Shown here one piece after another: positions 16,706 to 26,573 of a DNA stretch of 64,000 nt. Origin of the DNA: an uncultured Clostridia bacterium. GTDB lineage: Bacteria > Bacillota > Clostridia > TANB77 > CAG-508. How positions within the stretch are numbered: position 1 is the first letter of the stretch; the number at the start of each line of letters is the position of its first letter. Where the stretch lies: assembly GCA_947632605.1 (NCBI GenBank), contig CANRPX010000006.1, forward strand, positions 1-64,000, read 5' to 3'. A model generated the notes under the pieces. The model did not search any database, was not told the DNA's origin, and saw only the letters and a program-made list of their open reading frames with translations. A program made the position numbers and the translations under genes.

Positions 16706-17386
16706 TTATTTCTTTTGTATTTCCTCAAAAACAATTTTATAAATTTCTTCATGTATATCTTCTCTAGTTCTTAGAACATTTTCTTTAACACATTTTATTT
16801 CATTCCATTTATATTCATTTACAAGACTACATGCTGCATTGTATGAATCTTCAATATGTTTTTGGTCTCTTTCATGTATATCTTTTTTACTATTATGGGT
16901 AAATTTATTTTCTCTTGATGTAATTAATTCTTTTACTTTTTCTGGTGGCATATTTAAGAAAAATACCTTTGTTGGAACTGGAAGTCCATAAATGTTAAAT
17001 TCTAAATCAAAAAGCCATTTTAAAAATTTGTCCCTTTCCTTTTTATCAGATATTTTTCCAGCTTGATGTACCATATTTGCAGTTGTATATCTGTCTGCTA
17101 AAATTATTCCACCATCTTCATAATATTTTTTTAAGTCTTTTATATATGTTGCATATCTATCAGCAGCATAAAAAGTTGAAGCTATATAAGGGCTTATTTC
17201 TTTAGCATTTTCGCCAAATTCCCCTGATAGATACATTTTTACAAGTGAAGATGATGGACTGTCATAATTAGGAAAACTAACAGTTTTATAACTTATTCCA
17301 TCTTGTTTTAAATGATTTTTAAGCAATTCGAATTGAGTTTGTTTTCCACTTCCATCAGTTCCATCAATTACAAATAATTTTCCCAT
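16706..17386 (-). CDS. tmk: thymidylate kinase
   Basis: A 226-aa dTMP kinase making dTDP for DNA synthesis. The P-loop IDGTDGSGKQTQ sits at residues 7-18, with DRYTTANMVHQ (the DR-Y thymidylate-kinase signature region) further on. The size and Gln after the P-loop lysine match the clostridial branch of the family. GAGGAG precedes ATG 17386. Fifteen nt downstream of metG in the same operon. Confidence 0.93.
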   Translation of the reverse strand: MGKLFVIDGTDGSGKQTQFELLKNHLKQDGISYKTVSFPNYDSPSSSLVKMYLSGEFGENAKEISPYIASTFYAADRYATYIKDLKKYYEDGGIILADRYTTANMVHQAGKISDKKERDKFLKWLFDLEFNIYGLPVPTKVFFLNMPPEKVKELITSRENKFTHNSKKDIHERDQKHIEDSYNAACSLVNEYKWNEIKCVKENVLRTREDIHEEIYKIVFEEIQKK

Positions 17387-17401
17387 AATACATCTCCTCT
17401 T

Positions 17402-19003
17402 TTATTTTTTATTTATTCTACTAAACAATGCTTCTATATTTTCAAGTTTTAATCCTGGTTTTACTGAAACATATTCCCATTCTGGTTTTTCTAAGTTTAG
17501 ATAATTTCTAATTTTTTTGCAAGCAGTTGGCATAACTGGTTCAAAAAGATTAGCTAAATTAGCAATAATTACACTACAAGTATAAATTGTGTTATTAAAT
17601 GATTCGATGTCTTCTTTTTTTGCAATCCAAGGCTTATTCTCATCATAAAATTTATTTCCAAGTTCAACTAAATCCATAATTGTTTTAATTGCTTCTCTAA
17701 ATTCTAACTTTTCTATCAAGTCTCCAGCAATTTTATAAGTGTCTTTAATTTTATTTTCTATTTCAGAATCTAATTTTCCATTAGGAATTTCTTCTAGGTC
17801 TTTAAATTTTAATGTTCTATTTACTAAATTTCCAAATTTATTTAATATTTCTCCATTATGTGTATTTTCAAAATCTTCTATTGTAAAGTTTGTATCTTTT
17901 TTCTCAGGTCCATTTGATAATAAATGATATCTTAAAGAATCTGAATCATATAAGTCTAAAGCTTCTAAAGCTGTCATTCCAATTCCTTTACTTTTTGAAA
18001 ATTTTTGATCATTAAAATTTAAATATTCAGCTGAAACTATTGTATCTACTAAATGATAATTTTCTTCTTGTCCTAATAATAATGCATTTAAAATTATGCT
18101 ATGGAACATAATATTATCTTTTCCATGACACATATATATTTTATTATTATGTCCTTCTTTCCAGAAATCTTCCCATGTACAATCTGTTCTATTCTCACAT
18201 AATTTCATTGTATCTGTAAGATATCCTAAAACTGCATCAATCCATACATACATTTTCTTGTCTTCATAACCTGAAACTGGTATATCTATTCCCCAATTTA
18301 AATCTCTTGTAACAGCTCTATCTATAAGTCCTTGTTTCAAATATTTTAATGTTTCGTTTTGAGCATTTATTCTCCATTCATTTTTTACTTTTTCTGTATG
18401 ATCTTCAATTTGTTTTTGAAATTTTGAAAGTGCTAAATATAAAACTTTGTTATCTCTTTCAGAAATTTTTGAGCCACAATCAATGCATTTACCTTCTTTT
18501 AGCTCCTCATTAGTAGGAACATGTAAACAATTATCACATTGATCTCCTTTAGTTTCTGCACCACATTCTGGACAAGTAAGAACAATTTCTCTGTCTGATA
18601 AGAATTTGCCGCAAGTTTCACAATATGCTTGTGGTTCTATTTTTTCATAAATATATCCATTATCATATAGCTTTCTAAATAGTATTTTAACTTTTTCTTT
18701 ATGATATTCATCTAGTGTTCTTGAATATAAATCATAAGAAAATTGATATCCATTAAACATTTTATTAAATTCTTCATCATATCTACTTGCAATTTCTTTT
18801 GGAGATACTTTTTCTTTCTTTGCTCTTTCAGTAATTGGTGTTCCATGACAATCTGAGCCAGATACATAAAGGACATTATCTCCTTTTAATCTATAATATC
18901 TTGCAAGAAAATCACCTGATATAAGTCCTGCTATGTGTCCTAAATGTAATGAACTATTAGCATAAGGCCAAGCACCACCTATAAGTATATTTTTTCTATC
19001 CAT
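17402..19003 (-). CDS. metG: methionyl-tRNA synthetase
   Basis: A 533-aa class I aminoacyl-tRNA synthetase. It shows the HIGH motif variant HLGH (PYANSSLHLGHIAG), a zinc-knuckle domain with four CxxC pairs (CETC, CPEC, CDNC, CIDC), and the KMSKS variant FSKSKG. It lacks the C-terminal tRNA-binding (EMAP-like) extension of many Firmicute enzymes, so it is the short form. GGAGAG precedes ATG 19003. No T-box leader: the upstream gene ends 17 nt before. Confidence 0.96.
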   Translation of the reverse strand: MDRKNILIGGAWPYANSSLHLGHIAGLISGDFLARYYRLKGDNVLYVSGSDCHGTPITERAKKEKVSPKEIASRYDEEFNKMFNGYQFSYDLYSRTLDEYHKEKVKILFRKLYDNGYIYEKIEPQAYCETCGKFLSDREIVLTCPECGAETKGDQCDNCLHVPTNEELKEGKCIDCGSKISERDNKVLYLALSKFQKQIEDHTEKVKNEWRINAQNETLKYLKQGLIDRAVTRDLNWGIDIPVSGYEDKKMYVWIDAVLGYLTDTMKLCENRTDCTWEDFWKEGHNNKIYMCHGKDNIMFHSIILNALLLGQEENYHLVDTIVSAEYLNFNDQKFSKSKGIGMTALEALDLYDSDSLRYHLLSNGPEKKDTNFTIEDFENTHNGEILNKFGNLVNRTLKFKDLEEIPNGKLDSEIENKIKDTYKIAGDLIEKLEFREAIKTIMDLVELGNKFYDENKPWIAKKEDIESFNNTIYTCSVIIANLANLFEPVMPTACKKIRNYLNLEKPEWEYVSVKPGLKLENIEALFSRINKK

Positions 19004-19020
19004 TAATTCTCTCCTTTATT

Positions 19021-20319
19021 TTAGTATAAATTTCTTTCATGATTATGATTTGCTTCTCTAGGATCTCTTCCTTCTTCATCATCATCTTCTTTTTCTGTTT
19101 CAGCATCTTCTTGTTGACTATCTTCAATATCATCTTGAACTTCTTCTCCTATATCTATGTCAGCTGAAATTTCTGATCTAATATTAGGAATATCTAATCC
19201 ATATTCATCAAATAATTGTAATCTTTCTTGATTAATTTCTTGGCATTTTTCTATTTTTTCATCTACTGTAAGGTTTGTAGAATTTAGTATACCTTTTTGT
19301 TTGTTTTCTAATTCATTTAATTTTTCTGCTAATATATCTTTATCTTGTCTTCTTAAATCTTTAGGTGTAGCAACTAAATCTGCAACAGTAGTATGTCCAT
19401 CTATATCTGTATAATATACTTTTGAATCCTTATCTGTAACATTTTCCACAACAGAAGCATGACGATAATCATTCATCATATTTGTAGCATCTTCATCATA
19501 TCTTCTATCATCAACAACTCTTTCACCTTGTACAAAAATTATTCTATCACTTCCTGATGAAAGATCTGCATTAGCAAATGCTAAACAATAAACAGGTCCA
19601 CCATTATCTTGCAATCCTGCTGTATCAATTAATTGATCTGAAATACTAGAAGGATTTCTTGCAATTAAAACATGTTTTAATTGTGCACCTTCTGATTCTC
19701 TTATTTCTTCTACTTTATCTTTTATTTTTTCTGGTATCTCTATTTCATTGTCTTCTTCAATTTCTTCTTCATCTGGTTCTTGTTTTTCTGCTTCTTCTTG
19801 TTGCTCTTCGTTATTTACTTCTCTAACATCTGCTTCAGGATTTTTCTCTTTTATTTTTTTAATTGTTTCCTCAGCACTCTTAGGAACAAGTGTGTCTTGA
19901 GCAATTTCTTTTTCCATTTCATCTTGTGAAGAAGGAAATAATGCATCTTGTAATTCTTCTGTTGACATTTTTGCTTCAACTTGAAATTTAAAAATTTCAC
20001 GTTTCATTCTTGGAGTTAGCATAAATTTTTGTGAATTTCCTTCATCATCTACAAAATCTAATGACATATCTTGACCATCTTTATCAACTGTTAATATTGC
20101 TTTTTCTCCATTTGGCAATGTTACTTCAAAATATCCTACTCTAAAAACTTCACCATCTTCTTTTTGTATTTCACCTATATCTAACAATTGAACAGAAGAA
20201 GGATCTAAATCTCTTAAAGGTGTTGTTTCATTTCCTTCTGAAGAAGTATAAACTTCTGCATTTTCATAAGCTTTTGAACTTAAATATTGTTCTTCTAAAT
20301 ATCTATCTCTACTATCCAT
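19021..20319 (-). CDS. large acidic orphan protein, first gene of the metG operon
   Basis: A 432-aa soluble protein I do not recognise. A small ordered N-terminal region (LPNGEKAILTVDKDGQDMSLDF) is followed by a Glu-rich linker (about 140-200), then a second ordered region (HVLIARNPSSISDQLID..GPVYCLAFANADLSSGSDRIIFVQG). The tail is strongly acidic and ends in a His/Asn-rich stretch. No signal peptide or TM segment. The start ATG has TAGGAG. It leads the operon with metG 17 nt downstream. It resembles the other orphans in housekeeping operons here only in charge and tail style. Confidence 0.6.
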   Translation of the reverse strand: MDSRDRYLEEQYLSSKAYENAEVYTSSEGNETTPLRDLDPSSVQLLDIGEIQKEDGEVFRVGYFEVTLPNGEKAILTVDKDGQDMSLDFVDDEGNSQKFMLTPRMKREIFKFQVEAKMSTEELQDALFPSSQDEMEKEIAQDTLVPKSAEETIKKIKEKNPEADVREVNNEEQQEEAEKQEPDEEEIEEDNEIEIPEKIKDKVEEIRESEGAQLKHVLIARNPSSISDQLIDTAGLQDNGGPVYCLAFANADLSSGSDRIIFVQGERVVDDRRYDEDATNMMNDYRHASVVENVTDKDSKVYYTDIDGHTTVADLVATPKDLRRQDKDILAEKLNELENKQKGILNSTNLTVDEKIEKCQEINQERLQLFDEYGLDIPNIRSEISADIDIGEEVQDDIEDSQQEDAETEKEDDDEEGRDPREANHNHERNLY

Positions 20320-20468
20320 TTTTATCTCCTATCATATTAATTTTTATACGTTTATATTATATAAGTATATTGCAAGAATTTCAAGAATTTTATAAAGCTT
20401 TTTTTATGTTTTTATTTTTAAATTCAAATATCAAAAAATGAGTGAATTTTTTTCACTCATTTTTATTT

Positions 20469-23400
20469 TTAAAGATTTCTATTATATTTTGTTTTTGGAT
20501 ATAAATTATCTCCTAATAACTCTTCTTCTATCCTGGCTTCTTCTTTTTGTTTTTCCTTTTCTTCTTCTCTTTGTTTTCTTAATTCTTCTTGTTTTTTCAT
20601 TTTTTCTGCTTTTTGTTTCATTCTTTCAATTTTACGTTCTTCAGCCTTTTCTTTTCTTAATTTACTTTTTTCTTCTCTTAACTTTTTTTGTTCTTCTTTT
20701 TTTATTTTTTTATCCATTTCAAGAATTGTTTCTTCATCTTTTTCTAATTCATAAATTCCTGAATTAATATTTTCTGCATTTTCTTCTTCTTTTTCATTTT
20801 TACTATCAAATTTTTCAATAATTTCTTCATAAAACTGCTCATTTTCATGTTTTTTCCTTAATTCATCTTCTGTTTTATATTTTAAATTTACTTCATATTT
20901 ATTTGAAAAATGAAGCATTGCAGCTTTATCTGATAAATTTATTTTATTTGTAGACCAAATATCATCTAATTTGTATTCTAGTTCTATATTTGCTTCTGCT
21001 AATTCTTGTTTTCTTAATCTCTTACATCTTATTTCATAATCATTTTTATTTTCATCTGGTAATCTATCATAATTTTTTGCCATACAATATGCATAGCTAT
21101 CTGCTTTATTAGAAACAATTTTTTCAGATAACCAAACAGAATCATCATAATCGCATAATGTAGTATATACTAATGTATCTATTCTTTGAGCTTGTTTTTT
21201 ATTAATTCCATATAAACTCATTAGTCCTTGCATTCTGTCATTAATTAATTTTAAAGAATAATGTTTCTTTTTAAAACCATCAATGTGATCTATTCCTCTG
21301 ATAAGTTTTTCTACAAATATTTTTTCACTAAATACTCTACAATATCCATCTCCAGCATCTACTATTATAAGAACAGAATTATTTTTCTTTACTTGTTTTG
21401 TTTCAATATCATCTTCTGTTTTAGCTTCTTTTAAATTATCTTCAGAAGTAGTAGCTGTATTTTTAATATCAATATTATTAGTTATTTCAGTATTTTTTAA
21501 ATCTTCTTTATTATTTGTATTGCTTACAATATTATTATTTTGAGCCATTTTTTCAGGAATTTCTTTTTCATTAGAAATACTGTTTAATTTAATTTCTTCC
21601 TTTTCTTTACTTTCTGGAATAATCTCTTCTTGAGTTTTAATGTCATCAAAAGTTTCTTGTCCTTCAAGATATTCAGATTCCTGTAAATTTTCATTATCAC
21701 TATTTTCAAAGTTTTCTAAATTATCAAAAGATAGTTGATCACTTTCATAATCTTTTTGTAATTCTTTTAAATAAATTTTATCAAATTCTTTTTCTTTTTT
21801 TCTATCTTCTATTTTTTCTTTTATATTAGATACAAAACTTGAAAATGTGTTTTTCATTCCAACAAAGAAATCTCTTGTTGCAAGTATAGCTTTATCTTTT
21901 AGATTAACTGCAATATTTAAATATTTTTTAAAATCGAAATTTGGTTTATCATTATTTATTGCACTACTATTTTCTCTTTTTCTTGAATCTATTAAAATTA
22001 TATTATTAATTTTGTTTTTAATATTTCTATTTAATGTACTACTTTTTTCTACACGTTCAATTTCTGGTATAATTGTTCTTGGTGTATCTTCAAAAGTAAT
22101 AATGTTTTCTGATTCATTATTATTTTTTTTTGATTCTTCTTTTAATTCTTCTTTTTTTAAATCATTTGAGTTTTCTTTTTTTGATAAATCTTCTGTTATT
22201 TCCTCACTTTTTAATTCTTCTTTTTCTTCATTTTTTTTCTGCTCTATTTTATCAATCTTAGCTGCCATTAATAACTTTTGCTTTTTATTTTCCTTTTTTT
22301 CTTTAACTTTATCTATTGATTTATCAATTTTCTTTTTTACAATCTCAATTTCTTTAGAAAACCATTCTTTTAATGATACTAGTTTTTGAATTACATCAGC
22401 TTTAATTTCGGCAAAAGAGATTTTCTTTTTAATTTTAGCTTTGTTAATTATAAGTCCCATTGGTCTTCCACCAACATTTTGAATATCTTTTTTAGCCTTA
22501 AATAAATCTTCTTTTTTAGTTTTTCTATAATCAGATATTAATATTGTTGAATTAGCGACTCTACTCAAAATTAGAGAATCCATATTATTTAATACTGAAG
22601 TTCCATCAATTAAAACTAAATCATAAAATACACTTAAATCTTTTACTAATTGTTCTAATCTTTCTGAAGTTAATAACTCTGTTGTATTTGGTGGTATAGT
22701 TCCTGATGTAATTAAATTTAAGTTCTTAATTTCAGTCTCATTAATAAAAGTATTTGTAAGTTTATTTATTTCCATACCATTTGAATCTAAATTTGATAAG
22801 TAATTTGAAAATCCTAAATTATTTGGTATATTAAATATTTTATTTTGTCTACCATTTTTCATATCAGAATCTATTATTATTACTTTTTTACCAACTTCAG
22901 CAAAAGTTACACCTAAATTAGCTGTTATATAACTTTTACCTTCTCCATCTAATGGACTTGTAACAAGCATAATATTCTTATCTTTGTTATTAACATTTAT
23001 AAATTGAATATTTGTTCTAAGATTTTTAAATGCTTTTAATGAAGGTGATTTTAAGCTATCATAATAAACTAATTCATTCTTATAATTAGATTTATTTTTC
23101 TTATAATTATTTAAAGGAATTTCAATTAATTTCTTTAAGTTTATCTCACTATCAATATTCTTATTTATTCTTACATTTCTTTCTATTATTGCTGAAGCTA
23201 TAATATAAATAATACTTACTAAAACTCCAATAATTATAGATATTAATGCTGATAAAATAATTGATATATTTCTTGTTGTTTTAGCTATATATGGATTATC
23301 TACTACATATATTTCTCTATCTTCATACATTTCTTCTAATTTATCTGAAAAAACATCTAATAAAGCTTCACTTATTTTTACAGATGTAGTTTCATCTGTA

Positions 23401-23750
23401 TATTTAACTTCAATTTCAAAAGTATCAGAATTAAAGTTCTTTTTAACTTTAATATTATTTTTAAGTTTAGTGTTTTGTATATTTAATTCTTCTTCTATTT
23501 TTTGAACAGAAGAATCACTTTTTAATAATTCTTTAAAAGTATGTACAAGTTTAGAAGTTATTTCGATATTTCCTTTATTTTCAGTTTCATTATTTTCATT
23601 TAGTTCTGTTCTTATTAATAATAGCTTAGATACTGAAACATATTCTTTTTTACTTAAACACAAAGAAGCTACTATACCAATAATTAGTATAGCTATAATT
23701 ATTAAAATTACATAAACTTTCTTTTCTTTCAATTTTTCAAAAAATATCAT
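20469..23750 (-). CDS. giant Wzz/BY-kinase-like protein with long acidic coiled-coil extension
   Basis: About 1093 aa. Residues 1-190 are a Wzz-type domain with two TM helices (about 12-32 and 162-188). Residues 225-450 are a CpsD/CapB-type bacterial tyrosine-kinase P-loop domain: SPLDGEGKS (Walker A, about 265-273), VIIIDSDMKNGRQ (Walker A') and LVLIDGTSVLN (Walker B). About 330 charged, poorly ordered residues follow. Next is an unrecognised globular domain (VLIIVDAGDGYCRVFSEKIF onward, about 170 residues), then a Lys/Glu/Arg coiled coil. I see no terminal Tyr cluster of the kind that is autophosphorylated. The start is ATG 23750, not the track start, because GAGGATAGAA lies just upstream. 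No capsule genes adjoin. Confidence 0.75.
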   Translation of the reverse strand: MIFFEKLKEKKVYVILIIIAILIIGIVASLCLSKKEYVSVSKLLLIRTELNENNETENKGNIEITSKLVHTFKELLKSDSSVQKIEEELNIQNTKLKNNIKVKKNFNSDTFEIEVKYTDETTSVKISEALLDVFSDKLEEMYEDREIYVVDNPYIAKTTRNISIILSALISIIIGVLVSIIYIIASAIIERNVRINKNIDSEINLKKLIEIPLNNYKKNKSNYKNELVYYDSLKSPSLKAFKNLRTNIQFINVNNKDKNIMLVTSPLDGEGKSYITANLGVTFAEVGKKVIIIDSDMKNGRQNKIFNIPNNLGFSNYLSNLDSNGMEINKLTNTFINETEIKNLNLITSGTIPPNTTELLTSERLEQLVKDLSVFYDLVLIDGTSVLNNMDSLILSRVANSTILISDYRKTKKEDLFKAKKDIQNVGGRPMGLIINKAKIKKKISFAEIKADVIQKLVSLKEWFSKEIEIVKKKIDKSIDKVKEKKENKKQKLLMAAKIDKIEQKKNEEKEELKSEEITEDLSKKENSNDLKKEELKEESKKNNNESENIITFEDTPRTIIPEIERVEKSSTLNRNIKNKINNIILIDSRKRENSSAINNDKPNFDFKKYLNIAVNLKDKAILATRDFFVGMKNTFSSFVSNIKEKIEDRKKEKEFDKIYLKELQKDYESDQLSFDNLENFENSDNENLQESEYLEGQETFDDIKTQEEIIPESKEKEEIKLNSISNEKEIPEKMAQNNNIVSNTNNKEDLKNTEITNNIDIKNTATTSEDNLKEAKTEDDIETKQVKKNNSVLIIVDAGDGYCRVFSEKIFVEKLIRGIDHIDGFKKKHYSLKLINDRMQGLMSLYGINKKQAQRIDTLVYTTLCDYDDSVWLSEKIVSNKADSYAYCMAKNYDRLPDENKNDYEIRCKRLRKQELAEANIELEYKLDDIWSTNKINLSDKAAMLHFSNKYEVNLKYKTEDELRKKHENEQFYEEIIEKFDSKNEKEEENAENINSGIYELEKDEETILEMDKKIKKEEQKKLREEKSKLRKEKAEERKIERMKQKAEKMKKQEELRKQREEEKEKQKEEARIEEELLGDNLYPKTKYNRNL

Positions 23751-23963
23751 TTCTATCCTCATATAAAAAATAAAAAGACGCAAATAAAAAAATTTTTTAT
23801 CTACATCTTTTGTATATATTATTTTAAATTAAAATTCGTTACTATTATAGCAGACTTTATGTAAAAATTCAATACTTTTACAGTATTTATTTGTTTTTTT
23901 AATAAATTATTTTTAAATTTTTAAAAAAATTCTTTTAATTAAATAATAAAAAAAGAAACACAA

Positions 23964-23991
23964 AAAAGCACACTTAAAAAAGTGTACTTTT
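23964..23991 (-). terminator. terminator of the LPYAG surface-protein gene
   Basis: 12-bp stem with one G-T pair (23964-23975 with 23980-23991) and flanking A/T runs, downstream of the gene ending at 24012. Confidence 0.65.
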
Positions 23992-24011
23992 ATTATAAAT
24001 TTTCTAACTAA

Positions 24012-24425
24012 TTAAACATTATAGTCTGATACTTTTTTATAAGCATATAATGCTGAAGCAACAAGTGCTATTGCTATAAATACCATTGATGATCCTGATC
24101 CTGCGTATGGTAATTTAGAACTTGTGCTACTTGAATTTGTGTTTGTGTTTGTATTAGTATTAGAATTTGTATTTACATTTGCATTTGTGTTTGCTGCACT
24201 GTTTGTATTATCTGAGGTTCCAACTGTTGCAGGAATAAGAACAGCATTTGAATTTGAATTTGTGTTTGTATTATCACTAGTTGCACCAGCTTCATCTGAT
24301 GTTGTATTAGTATCTGCAGTAATTGTAGTAGCTGTAACTAAAGAATTTAAACTAGCATATACAAAACTTATTAATACGATAAGTACTAAACTAATTAAAA
24401 ATTTTTCTTTTCCTAATTTAACCAT
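24012..24425 (-). CDS. LPYAG-type sortase-anchored low-complexity surface protein
   Basis: A 137-aa protein with an N-terminal signal peptide (about 8-32) and a Thr/Asn/Ser low-complexity stalk with repeated NTN units. The C-terminal sorting signal is KLPYAGSGS, then a hydrophobic helix (MVFIAIALVASALYAY) and the basic tail KKVSDYNV. The layout fits a wall-anchored spacer or adhesive protein. The LPYAG motif deviates from LPXTG, so the local class D-like sortase (11346-11951) is a candidate enzyme. AGGGAGATGG and a near-consensus promoter precede ATG 24425. Confidence 0.75.
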   Translation of the reverse strand: MVKLGKEKFLISLVLIVLISFVYASLNSLVTATTITADTNTTSDEAGATSDNTNTNSNSNAVLIPATVGTSDNTNSAANTNANVNTNSNTNTNTNTNSSSTSSKLPYAGSGSSMVFIAIALVASALYAYKKVSDYNV

Positions 24426-24459
24426 TTTTCCATCTCCCTATTACTTAACATCTGAAAAT

Positions 24460-24488
24460 ATTATAACATTACAATATTATCAATGCAA
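24460..24488 (-). promoter_or_regulatory. sigma-A-type promoter of the LPYAG surface-protein gene
   Basis: On the minus strand, TTGCAT, a 17-nt spacer and a perfect TATAAT, about 35 nt before the start codon. Confidence 0.65.
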
Positions 24489-24548
24489 GTTTTTTTTACA
24501 TTTTTTTGTTTTTTTACACATTTGAAACATTGTAATACTTTTGTAATA

Positions 24549-25643
24549 TTACACATTAAATTTAAATAAAACTATATCTCCATCTTCCATAACATAATCT
24601 TTGCCTTCAGACCTTATTAATCCTTTTTCTCTTGCTTGTACCATAGATCCAGAGCAATTCATTAATTCATCGTAAGATATTACTTCTGCTTTTATAAAGC
24701 CTCTCTCAATATCTGAATGTATTTTTCCAGCAGCTTGAGGAGCTTTTGTTCCTATTTTTATTGTCCATGCTCTTACTTCTGGTTCACCAGCTGTTAAGAA
24801 AGATATTAATCCTAACAATTTATAACTTGCTTTTATTAATTTATCTAGACCAGATTCTTTTAGTCCTAATGCTTCTAACATTTCTTGTTTTTCATCTTTT
24901 TCCAAAGAACTTAATTCTTCTTCAATTTTTACACAAAGTGGAATAACTTCTGTTCCTTCTTTATGAGCATATTCTATAACTTTTTTTACATTATCATTTG
25001 ATTCTGGATGTTCAATTTCATTTTCAGAAACATTTGCGACATATAATACTGGTTTCATTGTTAATAAGAAACTTTCTCTTAAAACTTCTTTTTCTTCTTC
25101 ATTATAATCAAGTGTTCTTGCACACTTTCCAGAATTTAAAACTGATTTTACCTTTTCTAAAGTATCAATTTCAAATTGATATTTTTTATCTGCTTTTAGA
25201 AGTTTTCTAGCTCTGTCTAATCTTTTTTCTATTGTTTCCAAATCTGCAAAAATTAATTCAAAATTTATTGTTTCAATATCACGAACCGGATCAACACTTC
25301 CATCTACATGAACTATATTATCACTTTCAAAACATCTTACTACTTGAATTATACTATCAACTTCTCTAATATGTGATAAAAATTTATTTCCTAAACCTTC
25401 GCCTTTACTTGCACCTTTAACTAAACCTGCTATATCAACAAATTCAACAATTGCATTTGTTACTTTTTGAGGTTTGTAAATTTCAGCTAATTTTTCTAAT
25501 CTTTCATCTGGAACAGCTACAACTCCAACATTTGGCTCAATTGTACAAAAAGGATAATTTGCACATTCTGCTCCAGCATTTGTTATACTATTAAATAATG
25601 TACTTTTTCCCACATTAGGAAGTCCAACAATTCCTATTTTCAT
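24549..25643 (-). CDS. ychF: YchF/OLA1-type redox-regulated ribosome-associated ATPase
   Basis: A 364-aa Obg-family P-loop protein. Motifs are GLPNVGKSTLFN (G1), NYPFCTIEPN, DIAGLVKGASKGEGLGN (G3 region) and a C-terminal TGS domain (VRAWTIKIGTKAPQAAGKIH). YchF hydrolyses ATP rather than GTP and binds the ribosome. AAGGAAGG precedes ATG 25643. It follows the tRNA-Thr gene by about 40 nt on the same strand. Confidence 0.96.
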   Translation of the reverse strand: MKIGIVGLPNVGKSTLFNSITNAGAECANYPFCTIEPNVGVVAVPDERLEKLAEIYKPQKVTNAIVEFVDIAGLVKGASKGEGLGNKFLSHIREVDSIIQVVRCFESDNIVHVDGSVDPVRDIETINFELIFADLETIEKRLDRARKLLKADKKYQFEIDTLEKVKSVLNSGKCARTLDYNEEEKEVLRESFLLTMKPVLYVANVSENEIEHPESNDNVKKVIEYAHKEGTEVIPLCVKIEEELSSLEKDEKQEMLEALGLKESGLDKLIKASYKLLGLISFLTAGEPEVRAWTIKIGTKAPQAAGKIHSDIERGFIKAEVISYDELMNCSGSMVQAREKGLIRSEGKDYVMEDGDIVLFKFNV

Positions 25644-25686
25644 ATTAAACCTTCCTTTTATTAAAATATTATAAATTATAGTAAAA

Positions 25687-25762
<76 letters not shown>

Positions 25763-25777
25763 ATTTACAAAAAATAG

Positions 25778-25796
25778 ATGGCATAAATTATGCCAT
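25778..25796 (-). terminator. terminator of sigH
   Basis: Symmetric 19-nt hairpin ATGGCAT..ATGCCAT, followed on the minus strand by CTATTTTTTG, just after the sigH stop and before the tRNA. Confidence 0.6.
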
Positions 25797-25807
25797 ACAT
25801 TATTATA

Positions 25808-26452
25808 TTATTCTTCATTTTCTAAACATTTCATTGCTTTTTTTCTAATACGTTGAATAGCATTATCTACTGATTTTACAGGAGAATTTAATTTATTTGC
25901 TATTGAAACATAGCTATCCCCTTGTATGTATCTGTCTAAAACTTGTTTTTCAAAAGTACTCAAATTTTTATCTATTCTGTTTTCTACAAATTGTATGTAT
26001 TCTTTTTTTGTTATAGTATCTAATGGATCTTCAACTACTTTAGTATCTAAAACATCCATAATTGATGTATCATCATTATCATCATAAACAGCTGTGTTTA
26101 GTGAATATGATGAATTAAGAGGTATATGTTTTTGTCTATTAGAAGTTTTTATTGCAGTAATTAGTTGTCTTTCTATACACAAATTTGCAAATGTTTTAAA
26201 TGAATTATTTTTTTCAACATCAAAAGATTGTATTGCTTTAAATAATCCTATCATTCCTTCTTGAAGCATATCATCATTTTCTGCTCCAATTAGAAAAAAT
26301 CTATTTGCTTTTATACTTGCTAGTCCTCTATATTTCTCTAATAAATAATTTTGCGCTTCTAAATCTCCTAATCTTATTTTTTTGATTAGTTCCTCATCTG
26401 ATATATTTTGATATTTGTCTTGAGTAAAATTATACAAATATTTATTAGGCAT
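25808..26452 (-). CDS. sigH: RNA polymerase sigma-H factor (sporulation/stationary phase)
   Basis: A 214-aa sigma-70-family factor. Region 2 reads LLEKYRGLASIKANRFFLIGAENDDMLQEGMIGLFKAI and SFKTFANLCIERQLITAIK. Region 4 ends with YVSIANKLNSPVKSVDNAIQRIRKK. This pattern is Spo0H-like; in Bacillus it drives early sporulation and competence genes. GGAGG lies 12 nt before ATG 26452, a slightly long spacing. With spoVM, spoIIP and ytxC it supports a spore-forming host. Confidence 0.93.
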   Translation of the reverse strand: MPNKYLYNFTQDKYQNISDEELIKKIRLGDLEAQNYLLEKYRGLASIKANRFFLIGAENDDMLQEGMIGLFKAIQSFDVEKNNSFKTFANLCIERQLITAIKTSNRQKHIPLNSSYSLNTAVYDDNDDTSIMDVLDTKVVEDPLDTITKKEYIQFVENRIDKNLSTFEKQVLDRYIQGDSYVSIANKLNSPVKSVDNAIQRIRKKAMKCLENEE

Positions 26453-26544
26453 TTCCTATATTGAACCTCCATGCAAGTTATAGCTGTATTATATGTTGTA
26501 AACCTTGCAATGTCAAGTGTTAGAACGAAAAAAGAATAAAAAAA

Positions 26545-26566
26545 AGCAGATTTTTAAAAATCTGCT
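26545..26566 (-). terminator. terminator of rny
   Basis: 22-nt palindrome AGCAGATTTTT/AAAAATCTGCT just downstream of the rny stop, flanked by A/T runs. Confidence 0.6.
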
Positions 26567-26573
26567 CTTATTT

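Noticed and set aside
17739-17927. Recurrent plus-strand ORFs inside metG, pnp, rny and other minus genes
   Set aside because: They lie wholly within well-identified genes, show Leu/Phe/Ser-rich antisense composition and lack ribosome-binding sites.
21847-22389. 180-aa Phe/Ser-rich plus-strand ORF
   Set aside because: Shadow of the low-complexity Lys/Glu-rich region of the BY-kinase-like gene; no start signals and typical antisense composition.
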